Of a stretch of 32,796 nucleotides of DNA, positions 1 through 10,057 are shown piece after piece; the stretch's first letter is position 1, and each line of letters opens with the position of its first letter. The stretch comes from Rhodospirillales bacterium (GTDB lineage: Bacteria; Pseudomonadota; Alphaproteobacteria; Acetobacterales; Acetobacteraceae). The stretch spans positions 1 to 32,796 of the forward strand of contig JANXSM010000076.1 in assembly GCA_025352665.1 (NCBI GenBank), written 5' to 3'. The notes under the pieces are model-generated. The model was given only the letters and a program-made list of their open reading frames with translations, was not told the origin of the DNA and did not search any database. A program made the position numbers and the translations under genes.

Positions 1-198
1 CTGCCAGGTGACGCTGGGGTCGGCCAGGGTTTTGACGAAGCCGGCGGGGATGTGGATCCAGGGGTTGGTGTCGGGCGGGCCGGCTTCCAGCACGCAGACG
101 GTCACGCCAGGGTCTTCGGTCAACCGCGCAGCGAGTACCGAGCCGGCAGCGCCGGCGCCCACGATGACGTAGTCGAAGCTGTCGCTGTCCTGTGCCAT
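1..198 (-). CDS. GMC-family FAD oxidoreductase, N-terminal part only (choline dehydrogenase-like)
   Basis: The 66 visible codons run off the left edge in frame. They begin with an ADP-binding fold: [12 protein letters not shown] at residues 9-20 is the dinucleotide-binding GxGxxG loop, followed by the helix SVLAARL and VCVLEAG, whose terminal acidic residue would bind the FAD ribose. [10 protein letters not shown] is typical of glucose-methanol-choline oxidoreductases, which oxidise primary alcohols such as choline. The ATG at 198 starts directly before the fold. No signal peptide is seen, so a cytoplasmic enzyme is likely. The substrate cannot be told from this fragment because the catalytic His is outside the window. 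The gene follows tRNA-Pro on the same strand after a 76-nt gap. Confidence 0.85.
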   Translation of the reverse strand, partial: MAQDSDSFDYVIVGAGAAGSVLAARLTEDPGVTVCVLEAGPPDTNPWIHIPAGFVKTLADPSVTWQ

Positions 199-274
199 GT
201 GCCCGGGCGATCCTTGCTGATTGCAGCCAAGGTAGGGACGGGAAGGGGCGGTTGCCAAGCGGGGGAAAGGGCAA

Positions 275-351
275 TGGTCGGAGTGGCGGGATTTGAACCC
301 ACGACCCCTTGTCCCCCAGACAAGTGCGCTACCAGGCTGCGCCACGCTCCG
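275..351 (-). tRNA. tRNA-Pro (anticodon GGG)
   Basis: The minus strand folds as a cloverleaf: acceptor CGGAGCG against CACTCCG, a D arm containing CAGCCTGGTAGCG, an anticodon stem CTTGT/ACAAG with anticodon GGG, and a T arm with GGTTCAAATC. The discriminator A and the CCA end are encoded (275-278). One acceptor position is a C-A mismatch (pair 6-67). I recall such a mismatch in other alphaproteobacterial tRNA-Pro genes but have not checked it. The gene lies between merR and the GMC oxidoreductase on the same strand. Confidence 0.96.
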
Positions 352-414
352 ACGGCGGGGGCATCCCAATAGCAGCCACGGAGGTAAGCCGCAACGCGTG
401 TTCTTGGGGTGTTT

Positions 415-993
415 TCAGCCGAGCAGTGCGCGCATTGCTTCAAGCTCGCGCAGCGTGTCGCGCAACAAGGCACGCAGGCGGCTGACTTCTCCGTCGTCGG
501 CCGGTTCAGTCGGCCGGGATGCGGCGGGGCGTAGGGCTTCGGGGCGCGGCCGGGGGGACCGGGGCGGCGTCTCCGGGCGCACGAGGCCGGGCATTGGAAG
601 TTGCGGTTCGTCGGTCTCGGTCGGCTCGATATGCTCGGGGCCGGCCTTCTCGTCCGGAGTCGGTGGGGGAATGTCGTCGGACAGGCGGCCGCCGCCTTCG
701 CGGAGCAGGCGCTGCACGCCCTTGATGGTGTAGCCTTGGATATACAGCAGGCCAGAAATACGTCGGAGCAGGGCGATGTCATCAGGGCGGTAGTAACGCC
801 GGCCGCCACCGCGCTTGAGCGGCTTCACCTGGGGGAATTTTGTCTCCCAGAAGCGCAGCACGTGCTGCGGGATATGAAGTTCGTCCGCGACTTCACTGAT
901 CGTGCGAAAGGCGTTGGGTGCCTTTTTTGAGCGCGTCTTGCCGTCCGGCTGTGGGTCCGCCAGCACGTCATCGTCCACGCCGGAAGAATTCAT
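415..993 (-). CDS. MerR-family transcriptional regulator
   Basis: This 192-residue protein has a MerR winged helix-turn-helix at about residues 29-98. [20 protein letters not shown] is the recognition HTH, and [15 protein letters not shown] is the wing and second helix. The middle (about 100-165) is Pro/Arg/Glu-rich and probably disordered. The end (about 168-192) is a short helix suited to dimerisation. No metal-binding cysteines are present, so this is not a classical metal sensor. The ATG overlaps the ihfA stop by 4 nt (ATGA), so the two are translationally coupled. A MerR-like gene directly after ihfA is a conserved alphaproteobacterial arrangement. The target genes are unknown. Confidence 0.9.
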   Translation of the reverse strand: MNSSGVDDDVLADPQPDGKTRSKKAPNAFRTISEVADELHIPQHVLRFWETKFPQVKPLKRGGGRRYYRPDDIALLRRISGLLYIQGYTIKGVQRLLREGGGRLSDDIPPPTPDEKAGPEHIEPTETDEPQLPMPGLVRPETPPRSPRPRPEALRPAASRPTEPADDGEVSRLRALLRDTLRELEAMRALLG

Positions 994-1304
994 TCGTCGT
1001 CGCCGTCGGTGGGAATGGCCGTGTGGTTCACATGGGCCTTGAGAACCTGGCTGGGTCGGAACACCAGCACCCGGCGTGGCAGGATTGGCACCTCTACCCC
1101 GGTTTTGGGATTGCGGCCGATCCGACGACCCTTCTGGCGTACAGAAAAAGTCCCGAAGCCGCTGATTTTGATAGATTCACCAGATTCGAGTGCTGAGCTC
1201 ATACGTGCCAGAACAGTCTCCAGCAGCTCGGCAGATTCATTCCGCGACAGCCCAACCTGGGTATAGATCGTTTCGGAAAGATGGGCGCGGGTGACTGTAT
1301 TCAT
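990..1304 (-). CDS. ihfA: Integration host factor subunit alpha
   Basis: This 104-residue protein of the HU/IHF fold bends DNA as a heterodimer with IhfB. It has two N-terminal helices ([19 protein letters not shown]), the core strand [12 protein letters not shown] at about 45-56, the DNA-binding beta arm around [10 protein letters not shown] at about 60-69 with the intercalating Pro, and the C-terminal strand and helix ending [16 protein letters not shown] and FRPSQ favour IHF-alpha over HU. The length is usual for the family. The gene lies 89 nt after fabH and overlaps merR by 4 nt. Confidence 0.95.
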   Translation of the reverse strand: MNTVTRAHLSETIYTQVGLSRNESAELLETVLARMSSALESGESIKISGFGTFSVRQKGRRIGRNPKTGVEVPILPRRVLVFRPSQVLKAHVNHTAIPTDGDDE

Positions 1305-1393
1305 CCCGGAACGCTAGGCAGCGGCAGCCATCACGTCAAGAGAAGTGTCTAGTTTCAAACGCTTGCATCTTCGTGTTCGGTACGAAGTGCACG

Positions 1394-2464
1394 CTACAGC
1401 CGAACCAGTGCCGAACCCCAGGTGAGACCACCGCCGAGGGCCTCCATCAGGATCAGTTGGCCGCGCCGGATGCGGCCATCTGCATACGCATCCGCCAAGG
1501 CGAGCGGAATAGAGGCGGCAGAAGTGTTCGCATGGCGATCGACGGTAACGACCACGCGTTCCGGCGGCAGGCCGAGCTTGCGGCCAATACCGTCGATAAT
1601 CCTCTGGTTGGCCTGGTGCGGCACCAGCCAGTCGACCGCATCCTTGTCGAAGCCGGCGGCGGCAAGTGATTCGACCACCGTCTCCGACAGCCGCGTCACC
1701 GCGTGGCGAAACACCTCGCGCCCCTGCATGACGAGATGGCCGGGACGGTCGGGCCGGCCGACGGCGCCGTCGACATAGAGGATGTCGCCAAGGCTGCCCT
1801 GGGCATGCAGATGGGTCGACAGGATGCCACGATCGTCTGCGGTGCCCACGGCCGCCGCGTCCAGCGGTCCGGCGCGGAGGAATACCGCTCCAGCGCCATC
1901 GCCGAACAGCACACAGGTGCCGCGGTCCGACCAGTCGAGGATACGCGAATACACCTCGGAGCCGATCACCAGCACGCCGCGCACGCTGCCGCCGCGCAAC
2001 AGGCTGTCGGCCATCGACAAGGCATAGATGAAGCCGCTGCACGCTGCCGACAGGTCGAAACCGAAGCCGCCGGCGCCAAGGTCCGCCTGCACACGCAAAG
2101 CTGTGGCGGGAAACGCCTGGTCCGGCGTGGCGGTGGCCAGGATGATGGCGTCGACGTCAGCGGCGCCCGCGCCGGCGTCGGCCAGTGCGGCGCGGGCGGC
2201 ATGTGTGGCCATGTAGGCGCATGTCTCATGCGGGCCTGCAATATGTCGCTGGCGGATACCTGTGCGTTCGCGGATCCATGCATCGGAGGTGTCGAGCCGC
2301 GTCGCCAACTCGTCATTGGTGACGATGCGTTCCGGCAAATAGCCGCCTATGCCGACAATTATGCTGCGGACGGTTTCGATCCGGGCAGCCTGCTGGCGGG
2401 CGCTAGCCAGTGGCTGCGAGAGGGTCGGCGCTGGGAATTCCCGCGCCGGCACTGGTTGGTCCAT
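1394..2464 (-). CDS. fabH: 3-oxoacyl-ACP synthase III (FabH)
   Basis: FabH condenses acetyl-CoA with malonyl-ACP to start type II fatty acid synthesis. The catalytic triad is visible: Cys142 in AACSGF, His283 in VPHQANQRI and Asn313 in HANTSAAS. The first core strand ([13 protein letters not shown]) begins only at residue 33, while most FabH proteins of about 325 residues begin there. No ATG, GTG or TTG lies next to that point. The ATG at 2464 has a purine-rich AGGA upstream and gives 356 residues with a 32-residue N-terminal extension. This start overlaps the 3' end of plsX by 62 nt. A GTG five codons downstream is an alternative. The plsX-fabH pair is a conserved phospholipid/fatty acid unit. 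Confidence 0.95.
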   Translation of the reverse strand: MDQPVPAREFPAPTLSQPLASARQQAARIETVRSIIVGIGGYLPERIVTNDELATRLDTSDAWIRERTGIRQRHIAGPHETCAYMATHAARAALADAGAGAADVDAIILATATPDQAFPATALRVQADLGAGGFGFDLSAACSGFIYALSMADSLLRGGSVRGVLVIGSEVYSRILDWSDRGTCVLFGDGAGAVFLRAGPLDAAAVGTADDRGILSTHLHAQGSLGDILYVDGAVGRPDRPGHLVMQGREVFRHAVTRLSETVVESLAAAGFDKDAVDWLVPHQANQRIIDGIGRKLGLPPERVVVTVDRHANTSAASIPLALADAYADGRIRRGQLILMEALGGGLTWGSALVRL

Positions 2465-3611
2465 CCTGCATTCCTGTTCTTGCTTGGCCGGTAGCACCCG
2501 ATTTGACGTCGCCCGTCCTGCCGTCAGCTGCCTTGGATTCCAGAGGACCGATCCGGACCAGCCCCTCGCGGATGCGGTCGTTGAACCGATGCACCACCAT
2601 GTCCATCGCGACATCGACGGCATGGGCAAACCCCTGCGCGTCGGTGCCACCGTGGGACTTCACCACCACGCCTGCAAGACCAAGCATTACGGCGCCGTTG
2701 TAGCGCCGGGGGTCGAGCCACTCACGCAGGCGATCCAGTCCCGGCCGCGCCAGCAGATAGGCTATGCGCGATGCGATGCCAGAGGAGAACACCTGGCGCA
2801 GCAGTTGCCCCATCAGCTTCAGCGCGCCTTCTCCAGTTTTGAGCGCAACATTGCCGGTGAATCCATCGGTTACCACCACGTCGGTGGTACCGGCGGCGAT
2901 GTCGTGGCCTTCGATGAAGCCGTGGAACTGCGGGCCGATATGGCTGGCGCGCAACGTTTCCGCGGTGACGCGGAGCATGTCCGAGCCCTTGAGCTCCTCG
3001 GAGCCGACATTGAGCAGGCCGATCGTGGGCGCCGTCAGGCCCAGTACAGTGCGCGCGAACACGTCGCCCATCACGGCGAATTCGACCAGGTTGCGCGTGT
3101 CACACACCACATTCGCGCCGAGGTCCAGCATGACCACGTCGCCGCGCGCCGACGGCGAAATCGCTGCCATGGCGGGGCGGTCGATACCCGGCAATGTCTT
3201 GATGACGATCTTCGACAGCGCCAGCAGCGCACCGGTGTTGCCGGCCGATACCACACCGGAGGCTTCGCCGACGGCCACGGCGTCGATTGCCAGACGCATG
3301 GACGACCGGCGCATGCGCAGGGCCGCGGTGGGCTTCATTTCGGAAGCGATACGATCCGCCGCGTGGCGCACAGTACAGCTCGCCATTGCGCGCTTGTGTC
3401 GCTGCAGCAGCGGCTGCAGCAGCACCTCGTCGCCCACCAGCAGGAAACGTGCCTGGGGATGCCGCTCCGAAGCGAGTTCGATGCCGGCCACGACGATATC
3501 AGGCGCATGGTCGCCCCCCATCGCGTCGATCGCGAGGGTGAACGAAGCTGGCGCGCGTGTCTTGCCGCCGGGATCTGTCTGCTCAGTGGGTGCGATCAGG
3601 TCAGAGCCCAC
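2403..3611 (-). CDS. plsX: Phosphate acyltransferase PlsX
   Basis: PlsX makes acyl-phosphate from acyl-ACP, the donor for PlsY in glycerol-3-phosphate acylation. It is a soluble, membrane-associated enzyme. Diagnostic segments are [12 protein letters not shown] near the N-terminus, [15 protein letters not shown] in the centre, [27 protein letters not shown] and the C-terminal AHGxxxAxG-like [17 protein letters not shown]. At 402 residues it exceeds the usual 330-350. The excess is about 24 residues before the first strand and about 45 low-complexity residues at the end, partly overlapping fabH in another frame. The gene lies 63 nt after rpmF, as in many proteobacteria. Confidence 0.96.
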   Translation of the reverse strand: MGSDLIAPTEQTDPGGKTRAPASFTLAIDAMGGDHAPDIVVAGIELASERHPQARFLLVGDEVLLQPLLQRHKRAMASCTVRHAADRIASEMKPTAALRMRRSSMRLAIDAVAVGEASGVVSAGNTGALLALSKIVIKTLPGIDRPAMAAISPSARGDVVMLDLGANVVCDTRNLVEFAVMGDVFARTVLGLTAPTIGLLNVGSEELKGSDMLRVTAETLRASHIGPQFHGFIEGHDIAAGTTDVVVTDGFTGNVALKTGEGALKLMGQLLRQVFSSGIASRIAYLLARPGLDRLREWLDPRRYNGAVMLGLAGVVVKSHGGTDAQGFAHAVDVAMDMVVHRFNDRIREGLVRIGPLESKAADGRTGDVKSGATGQARTGMQDGPTSAGAGIPSADPLAATG

Positions 3612-3674
3612 AGGGCAACTCCCTTCTGGCTCGACCGATCACCCACGCCCCAGGCAAACCCCGGGGCTGTGGCA

Positions 3675-3878
3675 TCAGACCCGCACAGCGCTCTTGAGAG
3701 CCTTGCCGGCGGCCACAACCTCGCGGCCATCGTAATGCCCACAATGTGAGCACACATGGTGCGGGCGCTTCAGCTCGCCACAGTTGCTGCACTCCGTGTG
3801 CGCCTCGGTCGCCAGAGCCTGATGGCTGCGACGCATACCAGCCCGCGAAGGCGAGGTTTTTCTCTTGGGAACAGCCAT
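3675..3878 (-). CDS. rpmF: 50S ribosomal protein L32
   Basis: This 67-residue L32 begins [20 protein letters not shown], the family's basic N-terminus that follows rRNA. It has a four-cysteine zinc ribbon: CSNC at about 31-34 and CSHC at about 44-47. This is the zinc-dependent (C+) form. It sits between yceD and plsX in the widespread yceD-rpmF-plsX-fabH order. A promoter candidate lies about 110-135 nt upstream of the ATG. Confidence 0.97.
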   Translation of the reverse strand: MAVPKRKTSPSRAGMRRSHQALATEAHTECSNCGELKRPHHVCSHCGHYDGREVVAAGKALKSAVRV

Positions 3879-3985
3879 GGGACAATGCCCCTCCGGTCAA
3901 CGCACCTGACGACACCAATGCCGGACCCAATGCCCGGCGTGGCGGTATCGACGAGGTCACAAATTGGCAACAACGCGAGCCGGGC

Positions 3986-4014
3986 CATATAGCGGAGGCC
4001 CCCTGAGGCTGCAA
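3986..4014 (-). promoter_or_regulatory. Candidate sigma70-type promoter for rpmF-plsX
   Basis: On the minus strand TTGCAG (4009-4014) and TATATG (3986-3991) are separated by exactly 17 nt. Initiation would fall near 3979, leaving a leader of about 100 nt before the rpmF ATG at 3878. The 183-nt gap between yceD and rpmF contains no other obvious element. The call rests on spacing and hexamers alone. Confidence 0.45.
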
Positions 4015-4061
4015 GTGAAACACGCGCAACGGCGCCCTGCGGTTCACGGCAGCGGCATTTC

Positions 4062-4577
4062 TTAACTTGGCAGCGTGCGTCGGGCGAGTGCCTCGAGCGC
4101 TGCGAACGGGCCTTCCTGTTCGTCGTTCGCCTCTGGCGGCAGTTCCGCTCCAGGTTTGCGGGGATAGGGGTCGAGATCCAGCGCCAGTTGCTCGACGGCC
4201 ACCTCGCCCAGGTCGAGCGCCGTGCCGTCGTACCCGATCTCGTCGTCCGACTCGGGATCCTCGTCGTCGATCTCCTGGCCGGCGGGCACGAACCGCAGGC
4301 GAAACCGCTGGTCCATGCTGGTTTTGAAGTTTTCCAGCGTCACCACGCATTCGCGTGTCAGGCTGGCCCGCAGATGCGCATCCGCCACGATTGTGCCCCC
4401 TCGCGCCTGGGCGGGACGGAACAGGCGAAACTCGCAAACCAGCTTGCGCACGGCAGGAATGGCCATCCGACGGGCGATCGCGGCACACTCGTCAGGGTCG
4501 GCGGTGATGGTGACCACCAGGCCATCGGCTGAGATCCGGTCGGTCGGGATCGGACGGTGCAGCTCCATTTGGCTCAT
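4062..4577 (-). CDS. YceD/DUF177-family protein
   Basis: This 171-residue protein belongs to the YceD (DUF177) family by context and sequence style. RECVVTLENF at about 85-94 is the region that aligns with the family's conserved Cys-Val-Thr-Leu segment, and the middle is very acidic (DDEDPESDDE). Family members accompany rpmF. In plants a relative is involved in 23S rRNA accumulation; the exact bacterial role is not settled. The start at 4577 overlaps the stop of the upstream bc1-chaperone gene by 4 nt (ATGA), and a second Met three codons later is possible. It is presumed cytoplasmic. Confidence 0.85.
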   Translation of the reverse strand: MSQMELHRPIPTDRISADGLVVTITADPDECAAIARRMAIPAVRKLVCEFRLFRPAQARGGTIVADAHLRASLTRECVVTLENFKTSMDQRFRLRFVPAGQEIDDEDPESDDEIGYDGTALDLGEVAVEQLALDLDPYPRKPGAELPPEANDEQEGPFAALEALARRTLPS

Positions 4578-5131
4578 GCGAACACCACGGCCGGCTCGAG
4601 GAACAGGTCCTTGGCTGCGCGGAGCTGCGCCATCGACAGGCGGGACAGATGGGCATCCTGCGCATAGGCCAGGCGGGCCAGATTGGCCGCGGCGAGATGC
4701 TGGTCCTCGTCTGGCCACACATTGCGTTCCAGCACCTCGGCCAGCGCTTCGGGGCCAATCGCCATCGCATCGGCAAATTTCGCGGAGCGGCCGTGGAAGG
4801 CCTCCCACATCACCCGCACCTTCTTTCCCACCGACAGGTCGCCAACGCCCATTTCGCGCAGGTTCACGTCCATATCGTTGAACATGGCGTCGAACACAGC
4901 CTGCCCCAGTTGCACACCGGGCGGGCCTTCGGTGGTCAGGCGGCGGATCAACAGAAACGCGTGCAGGCCCACCATATCGAACCGGCCGTTTAGGGTGTCG
5001 GGCACGCCGAGGTCGGCGTAAAAGAACGGATGCCGCGCGGCGGCCACCGCCTGGCCATACAGTTCATAGCCGGTGCGCTCCACACGCGCCCGTCCGCCCA
5101 GGGCGAACAAGCCAATTCCCAGGAATGCCAT
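4574..5131 (-). CDS. Ubiquinol-cytochrome c chaperone (CBP3-like)
   Basis: This 185-residue protein matches the bacterial relatives of mitochondrial CBP3, which help cytochrome b mature into the bc1 complex. Recognisable parts are YGQAVAAARHPFFYADLGVPDT near the start, the FDMVGLHAFLLIRRL helix and VFDAMFNDMDVNLREMGVGD, a strongly conserved family block. The start at 5131 is chosen because GGAGGGACAG precedes the ATG directly; upstream codons in frame are low-complexity sequence belonging to the spacer repeats. It is the first gene of the minus-strand cluster and overlaps yceD by 4 nt. It diverges from bamE. Confidence 0.88.
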   Translation of the reverse strand: MAFLGIGLFALGGRARVERTGYELYGQAVAAARHPFFYADLGVPDTLNGRFDMVGLHAFLLIRRLTTEGPPGVQLGQAVFDAMFNDMDVNLREMGVGDLSVGKKVRVMWEAFHGRSAKFADAMAIGPEALAEVLERNVWPDEDQHLAAANLARLAYAQDAHLSRLSMAQLRAAKDLFLEPAVVFA

Positions 5132-5197
5132 CTGTCCCTCCGGCCATTGCCCTGGCCCCGGATGGAGGCCAGCACATGCCACGCTCGAATTTCCCGC

Positions 5198-5214
5198 GTG
5201 ACGCACAGCGTCAC
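5198..5214. promoter_or_regulatory. 17-nt perfect palindrome GTGACGCACAGCGTCAC
   Basis: Seven-base arms GTGACGC and GCGTCAC flank ACA in the spacer between the bc1-chaperone gene and bamE, 67 nt upstream of the chaperone ATG. It could be an operator for a dimeric regulator or the first member of the hairpin cluster that follows at 5224. No hexamer-type promoter is clear beside it. Confidence 0.4.
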
Positions 5215-5223
5215 ACACCTTAA

Positions 5224-5313
5224 ATGAGGGGCGCGACCCTTGCGGGTCAACAGATGAGGGGCGTGATCCTTCAGGATCAACACATGAGGCGCGCGACCCA
5301 TGCGGGTCACCCT
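5224..5313. repeat. Three tandem 30-bp units, each with a small hairpin
   Basis: Units at 5224-5253, 5254-5283 and 5284-5313 each begin ATGAGG and carry a 5-bp stem with a 4-nt loop: GACCC-TTGC-GGGTC, GATCC-TTCA-GGATC and GACCC-ATGC-GGGTC. In unit 2 both stem arms changed together, so pairing is kept. Period 30 keeps all units in one frame, so either strand reads as decapeptide repeats, but no gene is supported there. I recall similar hairpin repeats from Acetobacteraceae intergenic regions; this is unverified. Confidence 0.85.
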
Positions 5314-5341
5314 CAACGCACCAGCCAAAGGATCAGTCCGC

Positions 5342-5863
5342 TTGCACTCGACCGTCATTCGCTTCCCGGCCCTTTGCCTGCTCCTGGCTGCCTTGGCGAT
5401 GCCGGGCTGCGCCAGTATCTCCTCCCTCACCTTCTCGCCGCAGATTCGCGGCAACAAGGTGGATCAGGAACTGCTGACCCAGTTGGTGCCCGGCACGTCG
5501 ACCCGGTCGGACGCGACGGCCCTGATCGGCTCACCGACCGCGCGCGCGACGTTTGACGACAACACCTGGATCTATATCGGCGAGGTCACCAAGCCGGTAA
5601 TCGCGGGCACCCAAACCATCGAGAGCCAGGAAGTGGTCGTGCTGACGTTCGACCAAGGTGGTGTGCTGCGCAATATTGAGCGCAGGAACCAAAGCGATGC
5701 GGCACCGGTGGCGATCGTATCGCGCAGCACGCCGTCGCCGGGCAACAACGCCTCTGTTCTGCAGCAACTGCTCGGAAATGTGGGCCGGTTCAGCCCAGGT
5801 GGCGGTCTCGGCGGCAGCACGTCGCCGAATACCGGTGGCGCGGGCAGCGCGAACACCTACTGA
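5342..5863 (+). CDS. bamE: Outer membrane assembly lipoprotein, BamE/SmpA family
   Basis: This lipoprotein is a component of the BAM complex, which folds beta-barrel proteins into the outer membrane. With the TTG start at 5342 it is 173 residues. A hydrophobic signal of about 22 residues ends in the lipobox-like AMPGC. The SmpA/OmlA domain follows at about 30-105, with GTSTRSDATALIGSPT and DDNTWIYIG, the core helix and strand of BamE. A Gly/Ser-rich tail ends the protein. AAAGGA lies 9 nt before the TTG. The only ATG start (5300) lies inside the hairpin repeat and would give an over-long signal, so TTG is preferred. The gene is divergent from the bc1 chaperone and convergent with the HNH gene. 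Confidence 0.88.
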   Translation: MHSTVIRFPALCLLLAALAMPGCASISSLTFSPQIRGNKVDQELLTQLVPGTSTRSDATALIGSPTARATFDDNTWIYIGEVTKPVIAGTQTIESQEVVVLTFDQGGVLRNIERRNQSDAAPVAIVSRSTPSPGNNASVLQQLLGNVGRFSPGGGLGGSTSPNTGGAGSANTY

Positions 5864-5893
5864 GCCGGCGAGCTCGTTGTGAGCGTGCGTGGT

Positions 5894-6454
5894 TCAGCTC
5901 TCCAGCTCAGAATCCCAGTAAAGATAATCGCGCCAGCTTTCGTGCAGGAAGTTCGGCGGAAAGGCGCGGCCGTTGTCCTGCAGTTCCCAGGTAGTCGGCT
6001 GGCCCGCCGGCTTGCGCGGGAACATTCGGCACTCGCGCGGCAAATGGCTGCCCTTGCGCAGATTACACGGCCCGCAGGCGGTCACCACGTTCTCCCAGGT
6101 GGTACGGCCGCCGCGGCAGCGCGGTGTGACATGGTCGAAGGTCAGGTTCGGCGCCGGCTCCCGCTCACCGCAGTACTGACACTCGAACGCATCGCGCAGG
6201 AACACGTTGAACCGGGTGAAGGCGGGTTTGCGTGCCGTGGGGATGTAATCTTTCAGCGCGATCACGCTGGGCAGGCGCATGGACATGCTGGGCGAGCGGA
6301 CCTCGGTCTCGTATTCGTTGAGCACTGAGACGCGATCGAGGAACACCGCCTTCACCGCGTCCTGCCAGCACCAAACGGAGAGCGGGAAATACGAGAGCGG
6401 ACGGAAATCCGCGTTGAGTACGAGAGCCGGAAAATGCTGTCCGCCGTCTGGCAA
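5894..6454 (-). CDS. HNH endonuclease family protein
   Basis: This 186-residue protein has the HNH (beta-beta-alpha-metal) nuclease fold in its second half. CQYCGE and CGPCNLRKG form a four-cysteine zinc site, and LTFDHVTPRCRGG with WENVVTACGPCN supplies the catalytic and metal-binding His and Asn. The N-terminal half (ALVLNADFRPLSYFPLSVW, then AVKAVFLDRV) is the conserved extension of the stand-alone HNH proteins common in alphaproteobacteria, whose substrate is unknown. The start is a TTG at 6454 preceded by GGGAG; the first ATG in frame lies far inside the conserved region. No restriction or phage genes are adjacent, so a defence role is not supported. Confidence 0.9.
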   Translation of the reverse strand: MPDGGQHFPALVLNADFRPLSYFPLSVWCWQDAVKAVFLDRVSVLNEYETEVRSPSMSMRLPSVIALKDYIPTARKPAFTRFNVFLRDAFECQYCGEREPAPNLTFDHVTPRCRGGRTTWENVVTACGPCNLRKGSHLPRECRMFPRKPAGQPTTWELQDNGRAFPPNFLHESWRDYLYWDSELES

Positions 6455-6600
6455 AAACCGCTCCCTTACGGGCGGGCACCAACCTTAGCGGTCCGTGTCG
6501 TCAGCAGACCGCATATCTGGGATAGCCGCCGTTACCTCATCTTATATTGCACTGCGACGGATGCGCCGCAACCCAGGGGGACGATGGTTTCATCGGGCGG

Positions 6601-7254
6601 TCATGCAGCGCTGAACCCCTTCTGCAGTGCGATCGCAGCTGTCGACAGTCCAGCGTCGTCGAGGCCGTGGCCCAGACCGGGGATGGTGAGCAATCGCACA
6701 GTTTGGCCGGCGCCCGTCAGCTGATCCGCGGCAAGCCGCGAATTTTCAACGGGAACCACGCTGTCGGCCTCGCCGTGCACAAGCAGGATCGGTGGGTGAC
6801 CAGTGGCCTCCGACAGGCGTTCCGGCGCGATCAGCCGACCGGAGAACGCCAGAATCGCACAGGGCGGGTGTTTGCGGCGCAGGCCGGTGTGCAGCGCCAT
6901 CATGGCGCCCTGGCTGAAGCCCATCAGCGCGTAGTCGCTCACACCGACTCGGGCGAGTTCGGCGTCGATGAAGTCGTCCAGCCAGAGCCGTGCCGAATCC
7001 GCACCCTCTGCCTGGACCTGCGGCGTGCGGTCCCACAACGAAAACCATTGGCGGCCGTAGCCGGCCTCGACATAGGGATGCGGTGCGTGGGGCGCCACGA
7101 AAACCGCATGCGGCAGCGCCTTGCCCCAAAGCGGCGCCAGGTCGATCAGATCCGCGCCATCGGCACCCAGGCCGTGCAGCAGAATCACCAGCTGGGTCGC
7201 CGGCGCCTCCGCCGGGCCCCAGCGCATCGCATCGCTCGAGTCGATGGCGGGCAT
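6601..7254 (-). CDS. Alpha/beta hydrolase, carboxylesterase/phospholipase family
   Basis: This 217-residue single-domain hydrolase has LVILLHGLGADG at about 22-33 (oxyanion loop), nucleophile Ser114 in GFSQG, Asp164 in HGEADSVVP and His196 in GLGHG. That is the Ser-Asp-His triad of the YpfH/acyl-protein-thioesterase-like esterases. The ATG at 7254 follows AAAGGAGA at good spacing. No signal peptide is seen, so it is cytoplasmic. The substrate is likely a short acyl ester but is not defined. The gene diverges from gluQRS with only 37 nt between the start codons. Confidence 0.92.
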   Translation of the reverse strand: MPAIDSSDAMRWGPAEAPATQLVILLHGLGADGADLIDLAPLWGKALPHAVFVAPHAPHPYVEAGYGRQWFSLWDRTPQVQAEGADSARLWLDDFIDAELARVGVSDYALMGFSQGAMMALHTGLRRKHPPCAILAFSGRLIAPERLSEATGHPPILLVHGEADSVVPVENSRLAADQLTGAGQTVRLLTIPGLGHGLDDAGLSTAAIALQKGFSAA

Positions 7255-8051
7255 GTCGTTTCTCCTTTCGCTCCACGCTATAGAGATTGGGATGACCCTG
7301 ACCACCCGCTTTGCGCCCAGCCCGACCGGATACCTCCATCTGGGCCACGCCCATGCCGCCCTATTTGCCTGGAACCGGGCCCGTGCGACGGGTGGGCGTT
7401 TCTTGCTGCGACTCGAGGACATCGACGGCCAGCGCTGCCGCCCGGAATACGCCACCGCGATCCTCGACGATCTTGCCTGGCTGGGTATCGACTGGGATGG
7501 GCCTGTGAGGGTGCAGTCCGAGCACCTGGCAGAGTATTCCGCCGATGTTGCAGACCTCGCGAGGCGAGGGCTTGCCTACCCCTGCTTCTGCTCGCGCGCC
7601 GATATCGCTGCCGCTGGCGCAGCACCGCACGGACCGGAAGGGCCGATCTACCCCGGCACGTGCCGCGACCTGGCACCGGAGGTTCGCATGGAGCGGATGG
7701 CGCATGAGCTTTACGCCTGGCGTCTGGACATGGCGCGGGCGCTGCAGGCAACGGGCACCCACCCGTCAAACGGGAGCCCTGCCGCTTTCGGCGATATCGT
7801 GATCGCTCGCCGCGACGCACCCGGCAGCTACCATCTCTGCGCGACCCATGACGATGCGCGGCAAGGCATCACCCTGGTGACCCGCGCCGAGGATCTGGCC
7901 CCTGCCCGCCCCCTGCATGGCGTGTTGCAGGATCTATTCGGCTGGCCGCATCCGGACTACGCGCATTTCCCGCTGCTGATGGATGGCAGCGGCCGCAGGC
8001 TCGCCAAACGCGACCGCGCATTCACGCTGCAAGCCATGCGGCAGGCGGGCG

Positions 8052-10056
<2,005 letters not shown>

Positions 10057-10057
<1 letters not shown>

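Noticed and set aside
1305-1393. Promoter for ihfA at TTGACG-17-TAGCGT
   Set aside because: It would place transcription start almost at the ATG, so it is not convincing without mapping data.
5224-5313. The 30-bp repeat array considered as a CRISPR
   Set aside because: Units are directly adjacent with no spacers and no cas genes are nearby.
4990-5457. Minus-strand 155-codon frame through the hairpin repeats with decapeptide-like repeats
   Set aside because: The peptide periodicity is explained by the 30-bp repeat; the frame overlaps both flanking genes and has no plausible start.
5894-6454. HNH protein as part of a restriction or defence island
   Set aside because: Neighbours are housekeeping genes and no methyltransferase, helicase or mobile gene is close.
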